A stretch of 64,000 nt of DNA from Fremontodendron californicum (lineage: Eukaryota > Streptophyta > Magnoliopsida > Malvales > Malvaceae), in the NCBI GenBank assembly GCA_030761205.1, contig JAULJL010000027.1:6391001-6455000 (forward strand), written 5' to 3'. Shown here one piece after another: positions 34,105-45,901 of the stretch. Numbering within the stretch: position 1 is the stretch's first letter; every line of letters starts with the position of its first letter. The notes beneath the pieces are model-generated. The model made no database searches. It was not told the origin of the DNA and saw only the letters and a program-made list of their open reading frames with translations. Both the position numbers and the translations under genes were made by a program.

Positions 34105-37100
34105 TGTAGACACCTAATTTTGTCCGGACCACTAAACAGGTATGTTTTCTTCCTATATTGATGTTTCCGAGTGTAAAATTTTTTTTTATCTTGCAGGTGG
34201 TACTCCGAGACTTAGTTTAAGAGGGCGAGCACAAAAAGTCAAACTTGAAAAAAAGTCAACCCCGAAAAAAGTCAACCCCGAAAAAAGTCAACCCCAGAAA
34301 GTCAACTACTGAAAAAGTCAACCCATTTTCAAAATCAAGATTTTAAGTTCAATTGAAAAATGGTGAAAGAATTTTGATAATCCGAGGTCTACATTGAAAG
34401 ATATGGAGTTCGGAAGTTGGGATTTGGAGATTCAGTAGAAAAGAAACCCTAATCCGAGAAATTTGGGGAAAAGTGCTTAAACGATCAAACTGGTCGAAAT
34501 TGAAGGTTCCAAATGAAAGATAAGCACTGACTACGGGTAATGGAGAAGTCACTTGCAAGAAAAACCGAAAGAAAAGTCAATTCGGGAGAAAACCGAGAAT
34601 TAGGGTTTTTAGTGGATTTCGGTGAAATCGGGAAGAATCACAGAAATGGCCCGACTTGGTAAGACCAAAGCCTCCAATGGATGAGGAATGATTAAAAAGG
34701 ATGGCCCAAGGCTCAGATTGAAGAAAATCTGAAAATCGGACTTGTTTTGAGCAAAACCGGGTTTCGGAGGTTAAAGGGCAAAATTGGAAAAATTTGGGAA
34801 AAATAGCAAATGGACTCCGAAAATTCTGAAAAAATTTTCAATATCATTCTTAAATCATTTGAAAGAGATTGGCGAAATAAAATCTTGATTCCGATTTCGT
34901 TTGCAAAATGGCCAAATCCCGGGCTTCTTATGCAGTAATTCAAAAAGGAAAATCCCGGAAAAATAGCAAATGAGCTCCAAATCTTTTGAAATTTTGCAGA
35001 TCTCATTTTTAATTTATTTGGAAGAGATTGGCGAAAGAAAATATTGATTCCGAGTTCGTTTGCAAAATGGCTAAATCTCGAGCCTCCTATGCAGTAATTC
35101 AAGCCGATAAATCCCGAAAAAATACCAAATGAGCTCCAAAAATTATGAAAACTTCCAGATCACACTTTTTAATTATTTTGAAGAGATTGGTGAAGAAAAA
35201 TCTTGATTTGGAGCTCGTTTAAAAAATGGTAAAAAGTAGGGGCATAAAAGGACATTTTGGGAAGAAAAAAATCCAAATAAATAGAAAACGGACTCGGATA
35301 ATTTTAAAAACTTCCAGAACTCAATATTTTATTATTTTGGAATTATTAAAAAAAGAAAATTTTAATTTGGAGTCCGTTTGATATTTATTTGCATCCGGGG
35401 GGCAAAATGGTAATTTCACCCAAGCAACCGAAAAGGGCTTCTTTGGGCCTTTCAAAAATTAGAGCTGGGCTGGAAAAGAGAAGTGCTGGCCTGCCCAAGC
35501 CCAAAGGAAGGAGGAAGCTTATGATTTTTTCAATCAAGTGGTTAAAAATCAAGAGTTAAGTTAGAGATTTTCTTTGATCAAGCCATGGTGATTAAGCCAC
35601 ATAGGCTAAGAAAGATGTCAACATTTTTCTTGGACAGCTGTAATTTGAGAGGGCTGAGATGCTAATCTAAAGGTGGTAATTTCATGACTTTTCATCTTGA
35701 ATTATTGGCCATTTGATGGAAATTAGGTTACACAAAAATGACAACATCTTGGAGTCCATATATACATCATTTTCGACCAGCCCTAGGGGAGGAGGCAGAT
35801 TTTGTTTTTTCTTTTCCATTTTGGCTGATTTCTCTTAGTTTTTCTTAGTTTTTATCTTCTTGGTTGAGAGCAAAAAAAAGAAAAGTTTAGAAAAAAAGGA
35901 AAGTTTGAAGAGAAAAGCTTGAAATATTAGCTTCTTGAGGTTGCTCTTGAGCACCAACTCTTGCACTTTCATTTTCTATTCTTATTTTTTGCTATTTTAA
36001 TCTCTACTTGGTGAGTTTTCATTTTAAAATAATGTTTCTTGTTCTTCCTTCATTTCCTTTCTTAAGTATATTTTTTTTTTTACATTTTGTTTTTACAATA
36101 AACTCACCATGGCCAAATGGCCTACATTATTTATTTTAAGTTGCTGTTTTTGATTCATTTTACCATATTGTTTGTGCTATTTTCTTTGTTTTTGATGTTT
36201 TAAATATTATGTTATTTCATGTTCTTAAGTTATATTTAATTTGGTTGCTTTGTTTGTTGCCATTTATGTCTTAGATATCATGTTTTTTTTGCATTTTTAA
36301 TTTTCTGTTTTCATGTTGTTTAAATTTGAGCATGTCTTAGAGTTAGCATATTAAGTGTTTGTGAAAATGCTTGTGTGATTCTTTGCATGATTCTTGTTTT
36401 ATATCTTAGTGAGCATGTTTTAGATTTAGTATATTAGGTGTTTGTGAAAATGCTTGTGTGATTTTTGTGTTATGACTTAGTTTTTCATGCTAGTATGCCA
36501 AGTGTTTGAGAAAATGCCATGCTTGTTGGAGCTTGAGGCCATTTGGCTACTCCATGTGTTTTGCATTGTGTGTTGCACTTTTTTGTCATGCTAGTTGTTA
36601 GGTTTTTGCATTTGCATGATATTTGGTTGGATTTTTGAATTAAGCATGCCTTGTGTTTGTAAAAATGCCATGCATGTTTTAGGTCTAGGTTACATTAAAT
36701 GCCATGCAAGTTCATGTTAGGTCTAGGCCATATTATTTATGTCATGCATTTTCCTTACATTTAGGTTTAGATCCATGCATTTCATGCATTATGTTTGCTG
36801 CATTGTTTCATGCATTTCATGACCATGCCACTTGAATAATGACTTGAGCCAATTAATGGTTCAAAGTCATGCTCTCTTGAGCACACTTGTGGAAAATTAA
36901 GTTTGTCAAGTTGATTATTCTACCTTTGTGATTTTTTTACTTAGCCATTTTTTATCTAACTTTCAAAAAGTCTTAGCTACTGATTGCAAATCATTTTATG
37001 AGTTTCAAATATTTTTACTTTGATTTTTAAATGATTTTATCAAAGACAAAAAAAAATGTGTTGGCAAAGCAGTTTTTTTTTTCTCCTTAAAAAAAACTCG

Positions 37101-38689
37101 TACATATCTGATTTTTCTGGGAATTCATCTTTAATCAGAAAGTTAAGACAATTTTTTTTCGTATAATTTTACATGTCCTGAGTCTCCAGTAATTTTTTCA
37201 GAATTTCTGGAATTTTTAAAAATAGGGTAAAAAATCGTGGATTAAAACTGGACAGTGGAGTCAGAATTAAATTTAAAGAAAAACAAAGCAGTTTTTTTTT
37301 CTCCTCCAAAAACTCGTACATCTCTGGTTTTTCTGGGAATTCATCTTTGATCAGAAAATTAAGCCGAGTTTTTATCGTGTAGTTTTACATGTTCTGAGTC
37401 TCTAGTATTTTTTTTTAGAATTTTTGGAATTTTTAAAAATAGGGTAAAAAATCATGGACTGAAACTGGACGGTGGAGTCAGAATCGATTTAAAAAAAAAA
37501 AACCATTTTTCTGTTTTGGTTAATTTACTTAGAGCGGGCTGATTAGGAGAGTTAGCTACTGACTTAGGGTGGTTTCTAAGCCTTTTCAAACTCTAAAAAT
37601 GGTTTTTCAAGTCTCGGGTTAAGGGTAGTAAAGTCCGGATTTTTAAACTTAGGAAATTAGAGTCATTTTAAAAATTTTAGCCCAGTTTTTATTTTTAATT
37701 CAAGCTTTTCAAAATTGTTTTCAAACAATCACAAAGTATTTTGGTTTTAGAATATTTAATTTGACATATTTTCTAAGGTAGCCGGATATCTTTTTAGATA
37801 TACGGATTTCCTTAATTAAAGGAAAAAATACATTTCATGCATTGCATTTTTATATTCATGCATTTTATATAATATGTGATTCTTGCCATAATAATTTCTA
37901 TGTGTCATGACATTTAGGTTGCATTATATTATTTAGATTTGGTTATGTCATTTTATTTATGTCATGCATATACATATTCATTTCTTTTAAATGTTTTCAA
38001 AAAGATAATGGTTTTTTCAATAAAAATGAAGATATTCCCGAGTTAAAATAATTTATGAGTTCTCTACCGGGTTTGCTGGAGGGAATTTCATCAATTATCA
38101 TTAATAAAAGAATATCTTTCTTTCAAAAAGAGAATGATTCGGAAAATTTTCCAAAACTAATAAAATTTTTTATATTTTGCCACGTTTGTTGGGGAATATA
38201 GGAAAATTTTGAATTTATAAATTTCGGATCATTTTCAAATAAAAATGGAATTATTTTTCTTTAAATTGGGAATTAACTTGAAATACTAAATTTAAAACCA
38301 ACTTTTACCGAGACTTGAGATAACACACGATTAATAAGGTACCGATTTATACGGGCGTTGTGGGGGTGCTAATCCTTCCCCACACGTAACCGACTCCCGA
38401 ACCCGCTTCTTTGATTTCTCTGGTTTAAAACGCAGACTTGAAATTGGTTTTTTAAAATGTTTTAATTAATTTTTTAAAATATTTTATAAAACCGGTTTTA
38501 ATAGGTGGCCGATCACACCTAGCTAAAAACGATTGGTGGCGACTCCATGTCTTTTTTAAGGTCATTTTCAAAACCTTCATTCTTAGAGGAATTAAGTCGA
38601 CTTTTCCTCAGTTTTTTTTTAATGTCACGCCTAACGAATAACAAAGTCTTGCGATGAGACTCGTCGTCGTTATTTTTTAGGTTGCGACA
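34105..38689. mobile_element. 4.6 kb solo-LTR-like Gypsy (Ogre/Tat-type) element nested in a Copia LTR
   Basis: Begins TGTAGACACCTAATTTTGTC and ends GGTTGCGACA, flanked by AACAC at 34100-34104 and 38690-38694. The same LTR at 41544-42201 shows the unbroken site AACAACACTTTT. The TGTAGACACC start and GGTGGCGACTCC...TTGCGACA end resemble very long LTRs of Tat/Ogre-type Gypsy elements. No gag, pol or second LTR was found, so this is best read as a solo LTR. It has internal repeats: a ~180-bp unit near 34730-35290 (GCAAAATGGCTAAATC-type) and a ~230-bp unit near 37060-37500 (AACTCGTACATNTCTG-type). Confidence 0.75.
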
Positions 38690-39203
38690 AACACTTTTAT
38701 TAATATGGAGAAAAGACCAAATACAATTGATGAATACACCAACTAACAATAGAGATTACCTTAAACAAACTATTTTTCTCACTTTTCACTATTCACTCAT
38801 ACCAAACTCTTTACACTCAAACACACATCAATATTTCTCACATCTTCATATTCCTAATCTCTCATTTTCTCTGCACATTTTCTTTCACCATGCTGTGGCT
38901 CTCAACGTCTCTTTTCTTTTACAACACTCGCATCTTTTTCTTTTTCTTTTTCTCTTGCTCCCCTCTTCCCTTCACCTCTACTTATTTTTCCTTTCTCCTC
39001 CACACATCACACACAACACTTATCTCTATTTATAAGCTTTGTTAGGTCGATTACTAAACCAACTTTCAACTTTCAACATTCTAGTATGTCGGTTATCAAA
39101 AGAAGAAGAGTGAAGAAATATTGAGAAGCTTAAGGAAAATTCAACAAAGACGAATTAAGAGAATTCTAGACAAGGCTAGAGTAGTCGGTGTGACTTCAAC
39201 ACT

Positions 39204-40729
39204 CCCCCTCAACTACTACTCTCTCATGATGCTCGCTTAGTTTTCATTCCAAGCTGCCTTCTGGACTCATCAGATATCTTGCATCAAATATCTTCTCATT
39301 TTCTTTCTCTTCTTGAAATTCTTCAGCATCATTAGTTCTGCATCATCCATTATTGAATGCTTTCTTCTCGTTTGATTTTTGATCTTGTTTTCTTCCGCTT
39401 TTGCTTCAACACCATTTCTATCTTCATTCTTCTTGATTTTCTCTGCTAGTCTCTCTCTGTCTACGGCATACTCGACTTTGTCAACTATCATTAGTTTGTT
39501 GACTCCACATTCGATCTTCATATCTTCCACACCTTTATAAGGCTTACCAGTGTCGATGACCTCGTTGTCATCCTTCTCAATGTTGACATCAGCTTCAAGC
39601 TTCTTCTCGGCTTCTTGAAACAATCTTTCCTTTTCAAAAATCTTTTTTGGTGACTGAAACAGAGACTCGTTCTCTTTCTTTGACGATTCTTCAATTTCCT
39701 CTTCTCGTCTTGGTTGAACATTCTCAAAATCAATTTCTTCTTCCACGTCTTCATGAACATTTTCTTCTAACTCGGTGGTGCAACTAGCTACGAGTTCTTC
39801 GCATGCTTCAATAGTAAATGCGGTTTCAAAATCCCATTCTTCTTCATATTTATTCTCCTGTAGTGACAGTATTGTTGCATAGCCTTGCACTTGTCTATAT
39901 CGACAATCTCGAACATAGTGGCCAATCTTGTCACACTTGAAATACTAAACGTTTCGACGATGAGACCTCACATATTCGCTTTCGTCTCTATCTCGAACAA
40001 TTTGAGCTCCCCCTTGCTGAAAGCTCATCCGTTGACAAACTCCTTGTTTCTTTTGAACTTCAATGTCTTCCATTCCTCGCTTCATCACAACTTTACCTCT
40101 TCTATTGCTAAAAGAGCTTTCTCATAATCTTTCACCATGACTTTAGACATTTGGTTATCTAAAGCCTCTTGATTTGGAAGGATATTTTCCAACTCAGTTA
40201 AAGTTGTTTCTTTGCATCATCCACAGGTTGCAATAACAAGCCCATTGTATTCAGGTCGTAGGCCATGAATAATAATTCTTTTCATCCTCGTGTCGGTAAT
40301 GGCATTTTCTGGATCTAATTTTGAAATTTCATCACAAAGAATTTTAACTTTGGAAAAATACTCGCTTACCAACATATTTTGTTGCGAGATTGACAAGAGC
40401 TCATTTTCTAATTGTTGTAGCCTTGCATCATTTTTCTGTGCGAACAACGTTGCGAGTGTGTCCCACGCTTCCTTCGGCGTCTTTGCATCCCCAATGCGCT
40501 GTAATACACCATCATCTATGGTGATTGATAACACCTACATAACCTTACCGGCTCTGATATTCCATTCCTTCAATTCTTCGACACCGGTTGGTGGTGTTGT
40601 ATCTTCACCGCTAACAATATCCCATAAATCTTGCCATTGCATGTAGAATTGCATGCGAATACTCCACGTATTGTAATTGCTCTTATTGAGCTTCTCGAGC
40701 TTACCAACCGGACTTGAAAAATCTTCCAT
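39204..40729 (-). pseudogene. Copia gag with an acidic Lys/Glu-rich C-terminal ORF replacing pol
   Basis: The likely gag start is ATG at 40729 (MEDFSSPVGKLEKLNKSNYN). A TAG at 40535-40537 and a TGA at 40217-40219 (where relatives have Trp) interrupt it. The same protein continues past these stops (TELENILPNQEALDNQMSK) to a damaged zinc knuckle (YFKCDKIGHYVRDC, first Cys lost) near 39905-39945. It then runs into an open 206-codon stretch (39890-39270) dominated by Glu and Lys, including EEIDFENVQPRREEEIEESS. This is where protease would be expected. The final codons are the RNase H terminus. The acidic region has no similarity I recognise. Confidence 0.7.
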
Positions 40730-40959
40730 TGAGAGTGCCTCACTTGCCTCAAGGTTGTATTCTGTCAGTCTCTGTATCCTCACGAACTACGATCCTCGAT
40801 CGTCTTGGTCCCAGACCGATTAACTTCACAGTCCCAGACCGTGCACTGACAAATTGTCAATCTTCTCAAAAAATAGTCTCTGACTGTCTCTATTCGATAT
40901 ACGTATTACTGTCTCTGACCGTCTTGCTCTTTCTTCTGCGGTGGCTTTTACTCTGATGG

Positions 40960-41535
40960 TAGGTAGTCCTTTCACCTCTTCTCGTGACGGCTCTCACACT
41001 ACTCCAGATAGGTAGCCCTTTTCACCTCTTCTCGTGACGGCTCTCACACTACTCTAGGCATGTAGCCCTTTTCACCTTTTCTCGTGATGGCTCTCATACT
41101 ACTCCAAGTAGTAGCCCTTTTCTCCTCTTCTCTTGACGGTTCTCACACTACTCTAGGTAGGTAGCCCTTTTCACCTGTTTTCATGATGGCTCTCACACTA
41201 CTTCAAGTAGCCCTTTTCGCGACTCGATCTATCGTCGATAATCACAATTCTCGATCATCTGATTTCGAGAAACCTCTGGCTGCTTGTCTTTTCTCCGATG
41301 CACATACTACGATCCCTGACCGCCTCGATCTGATATTCCAATCCTCTGGATCGTCACGCTCTGTTATTCTGGTCCTCAGGATCGTCCAGCTCTTATATTC
41401 TGGTCCTCAAGATTGTCCCGCTCTGATATTCCAATCCTCTAGATCATCATGTTCTGATCGTCCAACTCTGATAATTTGGTCCTCAGGATATTCTTACTTT
41501 GATACTCCGGTCCTCAAGATCGTCTGGCTATGATA
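40960..41535. repeat. Two tandem-repeat arrays in the leader of the gag-only Copia
   Basis: About 40960-41215 holds roughly five copies of a ~60-bp unit with TAGCCCTTTTCACCTCTTCT and GACGGCTCTCACACTACTC. About 41330-41530 holds some six copies of a ~35-45-bp unit with TTCTGGTCCTCAGGATCGTC. Both lie between the primer site and gag. Confidence 0.75.
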
Positions 41536-41543
41536 CCAAATTT

Positions 41544-42201
41544 TGTTGAGTTTCGAACCTTTTGGCAGCAACTTTCTTTTGCTCAAACCAAAAGCTCGAT
41601 ACCTCTTGTTGAAAATTGACTCTCAGTACTAATTGTAGTTTTCTGCTACGGTACCGAATTTGCTACAGTAACTTTCTCGGGACGCTACAGTAACTTTCGT
41701 AAAACAACACTTTTATTAATATGGAGAAAAGACCAAATAAATTGGTGAATACACCAACTAACAATAGAGACAACCTTAAACAAACTCTTTTTCTCACTAT
41801 TCACTCATACCAAACTCTTTACACTCAAACACACATCAATATTTCTCACATCTTTATCTTCCTAATCTCTCATTTTCTCTGCATATTTTCTTTCACCATG
41901 CTCTGGCTCTCAACGTCTCTTTTCTTTCACAACACTCACATCTTTTTCTTTTCTTTTTCTCTTGCTGCTCTCTTCCCTTCACCTCTACTTATTTTTCCTT
42001 TCTCCTCCACACATCACACACAACACTCATCTCTATTTATAAGCTTTGTTAGGTCGGTTACTAAACCAACTTTCAACATTCTAGTATTTCGGTTATCAAA
42101 AAAAGAAGAGTGAAGAAATATTGAGAAGCTTAAGGAAAATTCAACAAAGACGACTCAAGAGAATTCTAGACAAGGCTAGAGTAGTCGGTGTTACTTCAAC
42201 A
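41544..42201 (-). repeat. 5' LTR of the gag-only Copia
   Basis: 658 bp, starting (minus strand) TGTTGAAGTAACACCGACTA and ending CTCAACA. It includes GCTACAGTAACTTTC repeats shared with the two related LTRs at 42726-43217 and 45902-46363. Confidence 0.85.
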
Positions 42202-42725
42202 AACAGATGACTCGAACTTGATTTTTAATAAAAGAAATCTAATAGGATCGATCCATGAATACATCTAATTCCAAGTATATAATCTAGTAAGAATTAATAC
42301 TTGTTTTCATAAATTATTTAAATTCACTTTAAAATGAAAAAAAAATTATATAAATTGATTTTCCACCGATTATTATGAGTTAAAAAATGGATAGTTCTTT
42401 TTAATTTTAGTCGATGGTTTTGATCAATATATTTATTTACATATATAGGCTAAACGGTCAAAAGCTATATTTAAATACCATTGCTAAGTTTTGCATATCA
42501 TAAAGTTTATACTTAATCTGAATTTGAGATTTAGTCTAAATGATCATCCAATTCTCTTAAGAGATGAATTTTTACAAGATTAAAATCGATCTTTGATACT
42601 TTAAAATTCTCCTTTCTTAATTCTCCCTAAACCTTCACTTTCTTGGAAAGAAAAAAAGTTTATACTTACCTCACCATCTACTAGAAAAGAAGAATGGTTC
42701 ATACCATAACATTTAAAATTAATGA

Positions 42726-43217
42726 TGTTGATTTCTGACTCTCGGTACCAATTGTAGTTTTGTGCTACAGTACCGATTTGCTACAGTAACTTTATCTCGG
42801 GATGCTACAGTAACTTTATCTCGGGATGCTACAGTAACTTCCGAAAAACAACTCTTTTATTAATATGAGAAAAGACCAAATATACACTAGACACACTCTT
42901 TTAATATGCACTCACAACTTCACTCTTTTTCTTCCTTTTTCCCTCTACTCACCACTCTTCCTTTTCTTTCTCATCTACACACCTCTCTTCATCTAACAAC
43001 TTACATCCCACCCTATTTATAGCTTTCTATGTTGGTTACTAAACCAACCTAGAATGTTCTAGTGTGTTGGTTTAATATTCTAGAGAAAGAACAATAAAAA
43101 ATCTAGAGAGAACTCTAGAAAGAAGACTTAAGAAAATTTTAGAAAAACCTAGAGAAATAATAAAGTTTGGAGATAATTCTAGATGAGAGAATTCTAGAGG
43201 AGTTGTTGACTTTAACA
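42726..43217 (-). mobile_element. Solo LTR related to the neighbouring Copia family
   Basis: 492 bp from TGTTGATTTCTGACTCTCGG to GTTGACTTTAACA, flanked by AATGA at 42721-42725 and 43218-43222. Three GCTACAGTAACTT motifs are present. There is no internal region, so it is a recombination product of a full element. Confidence 0.85.
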
Positions 43218-43222
43218 AATGA

Positions 43223-43251
43223 TTACTTAATCTTGCTGAGCTCATTTAAAC

Positions 43252-43294
<43 letters not shown>

Positions 43295-44957
43295 AAAATC
43301 TTCTGTCGCAATGTAGAAATTCTAAATTTTAATGAGAGATACTGATCAAGTCTTTGATTTAACAGGGCTATCTATTATTCTATTTCATTTTTTTTTAATT
43401 ATAGTATTCAATTTTCCATGGCTTGAAATTTTGACTTTTTAATCTTCAATTGCATCATACATAATTTTAGATAAGATTCTTCAAATCAAATTTGTGAGTT
43501 TGCTCATTATAATGATAAAATTAAAATTAAAATCTAAAATCCAAATCAATTGATAGATTAAAAGATCTTGTTACATAGATTAATTCAAGTATACACAAAT
43601 TTTGAAGTAATTTGAATAAATTTAATACTCTGTTTAGCAATTTTAATTAAAAATAATAATAAAAAAAACCTCACAGTTCAATCATTATTTATTAAAATTT
43701 GAAAATATATACTATTTTATTTTTATATATTATTGATTTATTTCTCATTGAATTTTATTAATTTATCAATCTTTTAATTTCAAATTTAAATTTATTTTGT
43801 TTTTAAATTTTCAAGAACTTGATTTAAAAAACATTATCGAAGTTGTGCTGTTTTGAAAAAGAAAAATTACAACTTGGGTTAGTAGTTCTTTTATCACTAG
43901 GTATGTATTGGGTTTATTTTTGTTTATCAATTAAAGGTCATTTTTTATATTTATATAATTTGGAGAAAAAGAAAATTAATCACTCCTTTCGCTCTTCAGT
44001 TTATGTTTCTTTTTTATTATACCAAATATTATCGTTCTTTTTTAACACTTATTAATAGTTAATAATTTTATTATGTTATTATAATCTTATAACTATAGAT
44101 GAAAGTTATCCCTTCAATTGAAGGGATAACTTTCATCAATTCTTTCCCAGTTGCTCGCCAAGTGGCGAGCAATTCCTTATTTTTTTATATTTAAAAATAT
44201 AAATATTTATTTTGTCTTTATGTTAATTTTTCGTATTTTAATTATATTTTATATTTTTTATACATAAATTTTGACACGTTAATAGTTTGTATTATATAAA
44301 TTTCGATATATTCATGCATTCATGTCGTGTCCAAAATTGTCAGGTCTAATTGTCATTATTCAAATAACTTTCAATTTTGTGTCATGTTCGTTTTATATAA
44401 ATTTTGACACGTTTGTATTTTCATGTCGTGGTCATGTTATTTTTTCGTGCCATGTCGTATTTTAATTATTTTTTCATATTATGTTCGTGTGTGATACTAT
44501 TTAAATATCTTCTAATTTTGTGCTACATGTCGTATAATGATTGGTTCTTTATTTTTATTTTTGAAAAATAAGATCATATTAAATTTTTTATTTTTATATT
44601 ATTGAATAAAAAATTATTGTATTGATAAATTATTGATAAAAATTAAAATATTGAACAATAATATGAGATGGATTAATATAAGTAAATTCTTTTTAAAACT
44701 TCATATGTTGAAGCAAAAGAAAAAAATATTACGATGATTAAATAATATAAAAAAAAAATGTTAAATGATCTTACAAGTTACGAGTTATTGTATGATAGTT
44801 GTTAGATTTATAATTTTTATTTTTTTATTTCTTAATATGAATATAAGTGATGGATATCAATATAATCTAAATGAATTAAATTTTGATATCCATCTTAATT
44901 TTTTTTTACAAATAATGTGCATATAATTAATTAGATTCGTGTATTCATGTTGTATTT
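43223..44957. other. AT-rich intergenic region with microsatellite and palindromes
   Basis: Contains a (TA)n microsatellite (43257-43291), AT-rich DNA and the paired palindromes listed separately. No coding content was recognised; the 70-codon ORF at 43843 is not supported. Confidence 0.4.
44098..44172. repeat. Perfect 40-bp palindrome next to a second short hairpin
   Basis: Left arm GATGAAAGTTATCCCTTCAA (44098-44117) is followed immediately by its exact complement (44118-44137) with no spacer. Twelve bases on, TTGCTCGCCA (44151-44160), AG, then its exact complement (44163-44172) form a second hairpin. Confidence 0.9.
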
Positions 44958-45901
44958 GTGTTATTTTATATCTGTACTTTACTTTAAAGTTATCCTCAAG
45001 TTGGGATATTTTGCATAGTTTATCATAGTAATTCAATTTTAATTATAAATTCGTGTTAATTTTCATGTCATAATCGTATTATTAATGATAATAAAACCGA
45101 AGTAACGCGAGGATTCAAACACTAGTGAAAAATTATTTCGTACATAGTAAGTCAGTCGAATTTTCAGAATTCATAAATAAAATTAATAAAATAACACATA
45201 TTTTTTAGAGCATTTTAAAAATTAATTAAAAAAAAGTATGACAATCTCTTAATTACATTTATAAAGTTAAAAAATTTACTAATAATGTATCAAGTACGAA
45301 ATATTATCTTTGAACAAAATGGAACACTCGTTAATAAAATAACACATATTTTTTAGAGCATTTTAAAAATTAATTAAAAAAAAGTATGACAATCTCTTAA
45401 TTACATTTATAAAGTTAAAAAATTTACTAATAATGTATCAAATACGAAATATTATCTTTGAACAAAATGGAACACTCGTTCAATATTACTTTTTCATGAT
45501 TTTTTATATTAAAAACTATGAATAGCATCAGTTTTACAAAAAAAAAAAAAAAATTAAAATTTTAGTCAAAGATGAATAAGGAATTTGAGATGAAAGGAAT
45601 CAAAGTCTATATATAGATCTGAATTTCAACTTCCATTTGATCGATTATAACCAATTAGCATGACATTCATTACATAAAAAAATTGTGTTTGCAACTAGTT
45701 GAGGATTTTTTTTGGAAAAAAAAAAATTTTGTGAAATGTTTGAGTTTCTATCATCATGGTGATACTTCGAAAAATAACTTTAAAGGCATGGTTTTGATGC
45801 ATAATTTGAATGTCTACTGAAATGCTGAGTTCTAATAAAAACATAACAAAATGACTAGAATTTTTTTCCCTATAATTCCGAGTTTTGCTTGGCCTAAATC
45901 T
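44958..45901 (+). repeat. 944-bp direct repeat, copy X (left)
   Basis: Nearly identical to 48405-49349; the few differences seen include AAGTAACGCG/AAGTAAAGCG and GACATTCATT/GACACTCATT. It contains an inner tandem duplication of about 147 bp (about 45184-45327 and 45331-45477). The truncated Copia begins right after it. Confidence 0.9.

Larger units (their letters stand above)
33971..42201 (-). mobile_element. Non-autonomous Copia element (gag only), minus orientation, with nested Gypsy LTR
   Basis: In element direction the 5' LTR is 42201-41544 and the 3' LTR is 39201-33971, the latter split by another element. Flanking 5-bp duplication is AACAG (33966-33970 and 42202-42206). The primer site (complement of GCTATGATACCA, 41527-41538) and polypurine tract (complement of CTCCCCCTCAAC, from 39202) are in place. 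The interior keeps gag and the last few codons of RNase H (RRQLGMKTKR near 39245), so nearly all of pol was deleted. Confidence 0.85.

Noticed and set aside
38682..39035. 117-codon ORF rich in His, Leu and Phe
   Set aside because: It lies inside a Copia LTR, and an equivalent ORF in the other LTR (41721-42113) shows it follows the LTR sequence rather than a gene.
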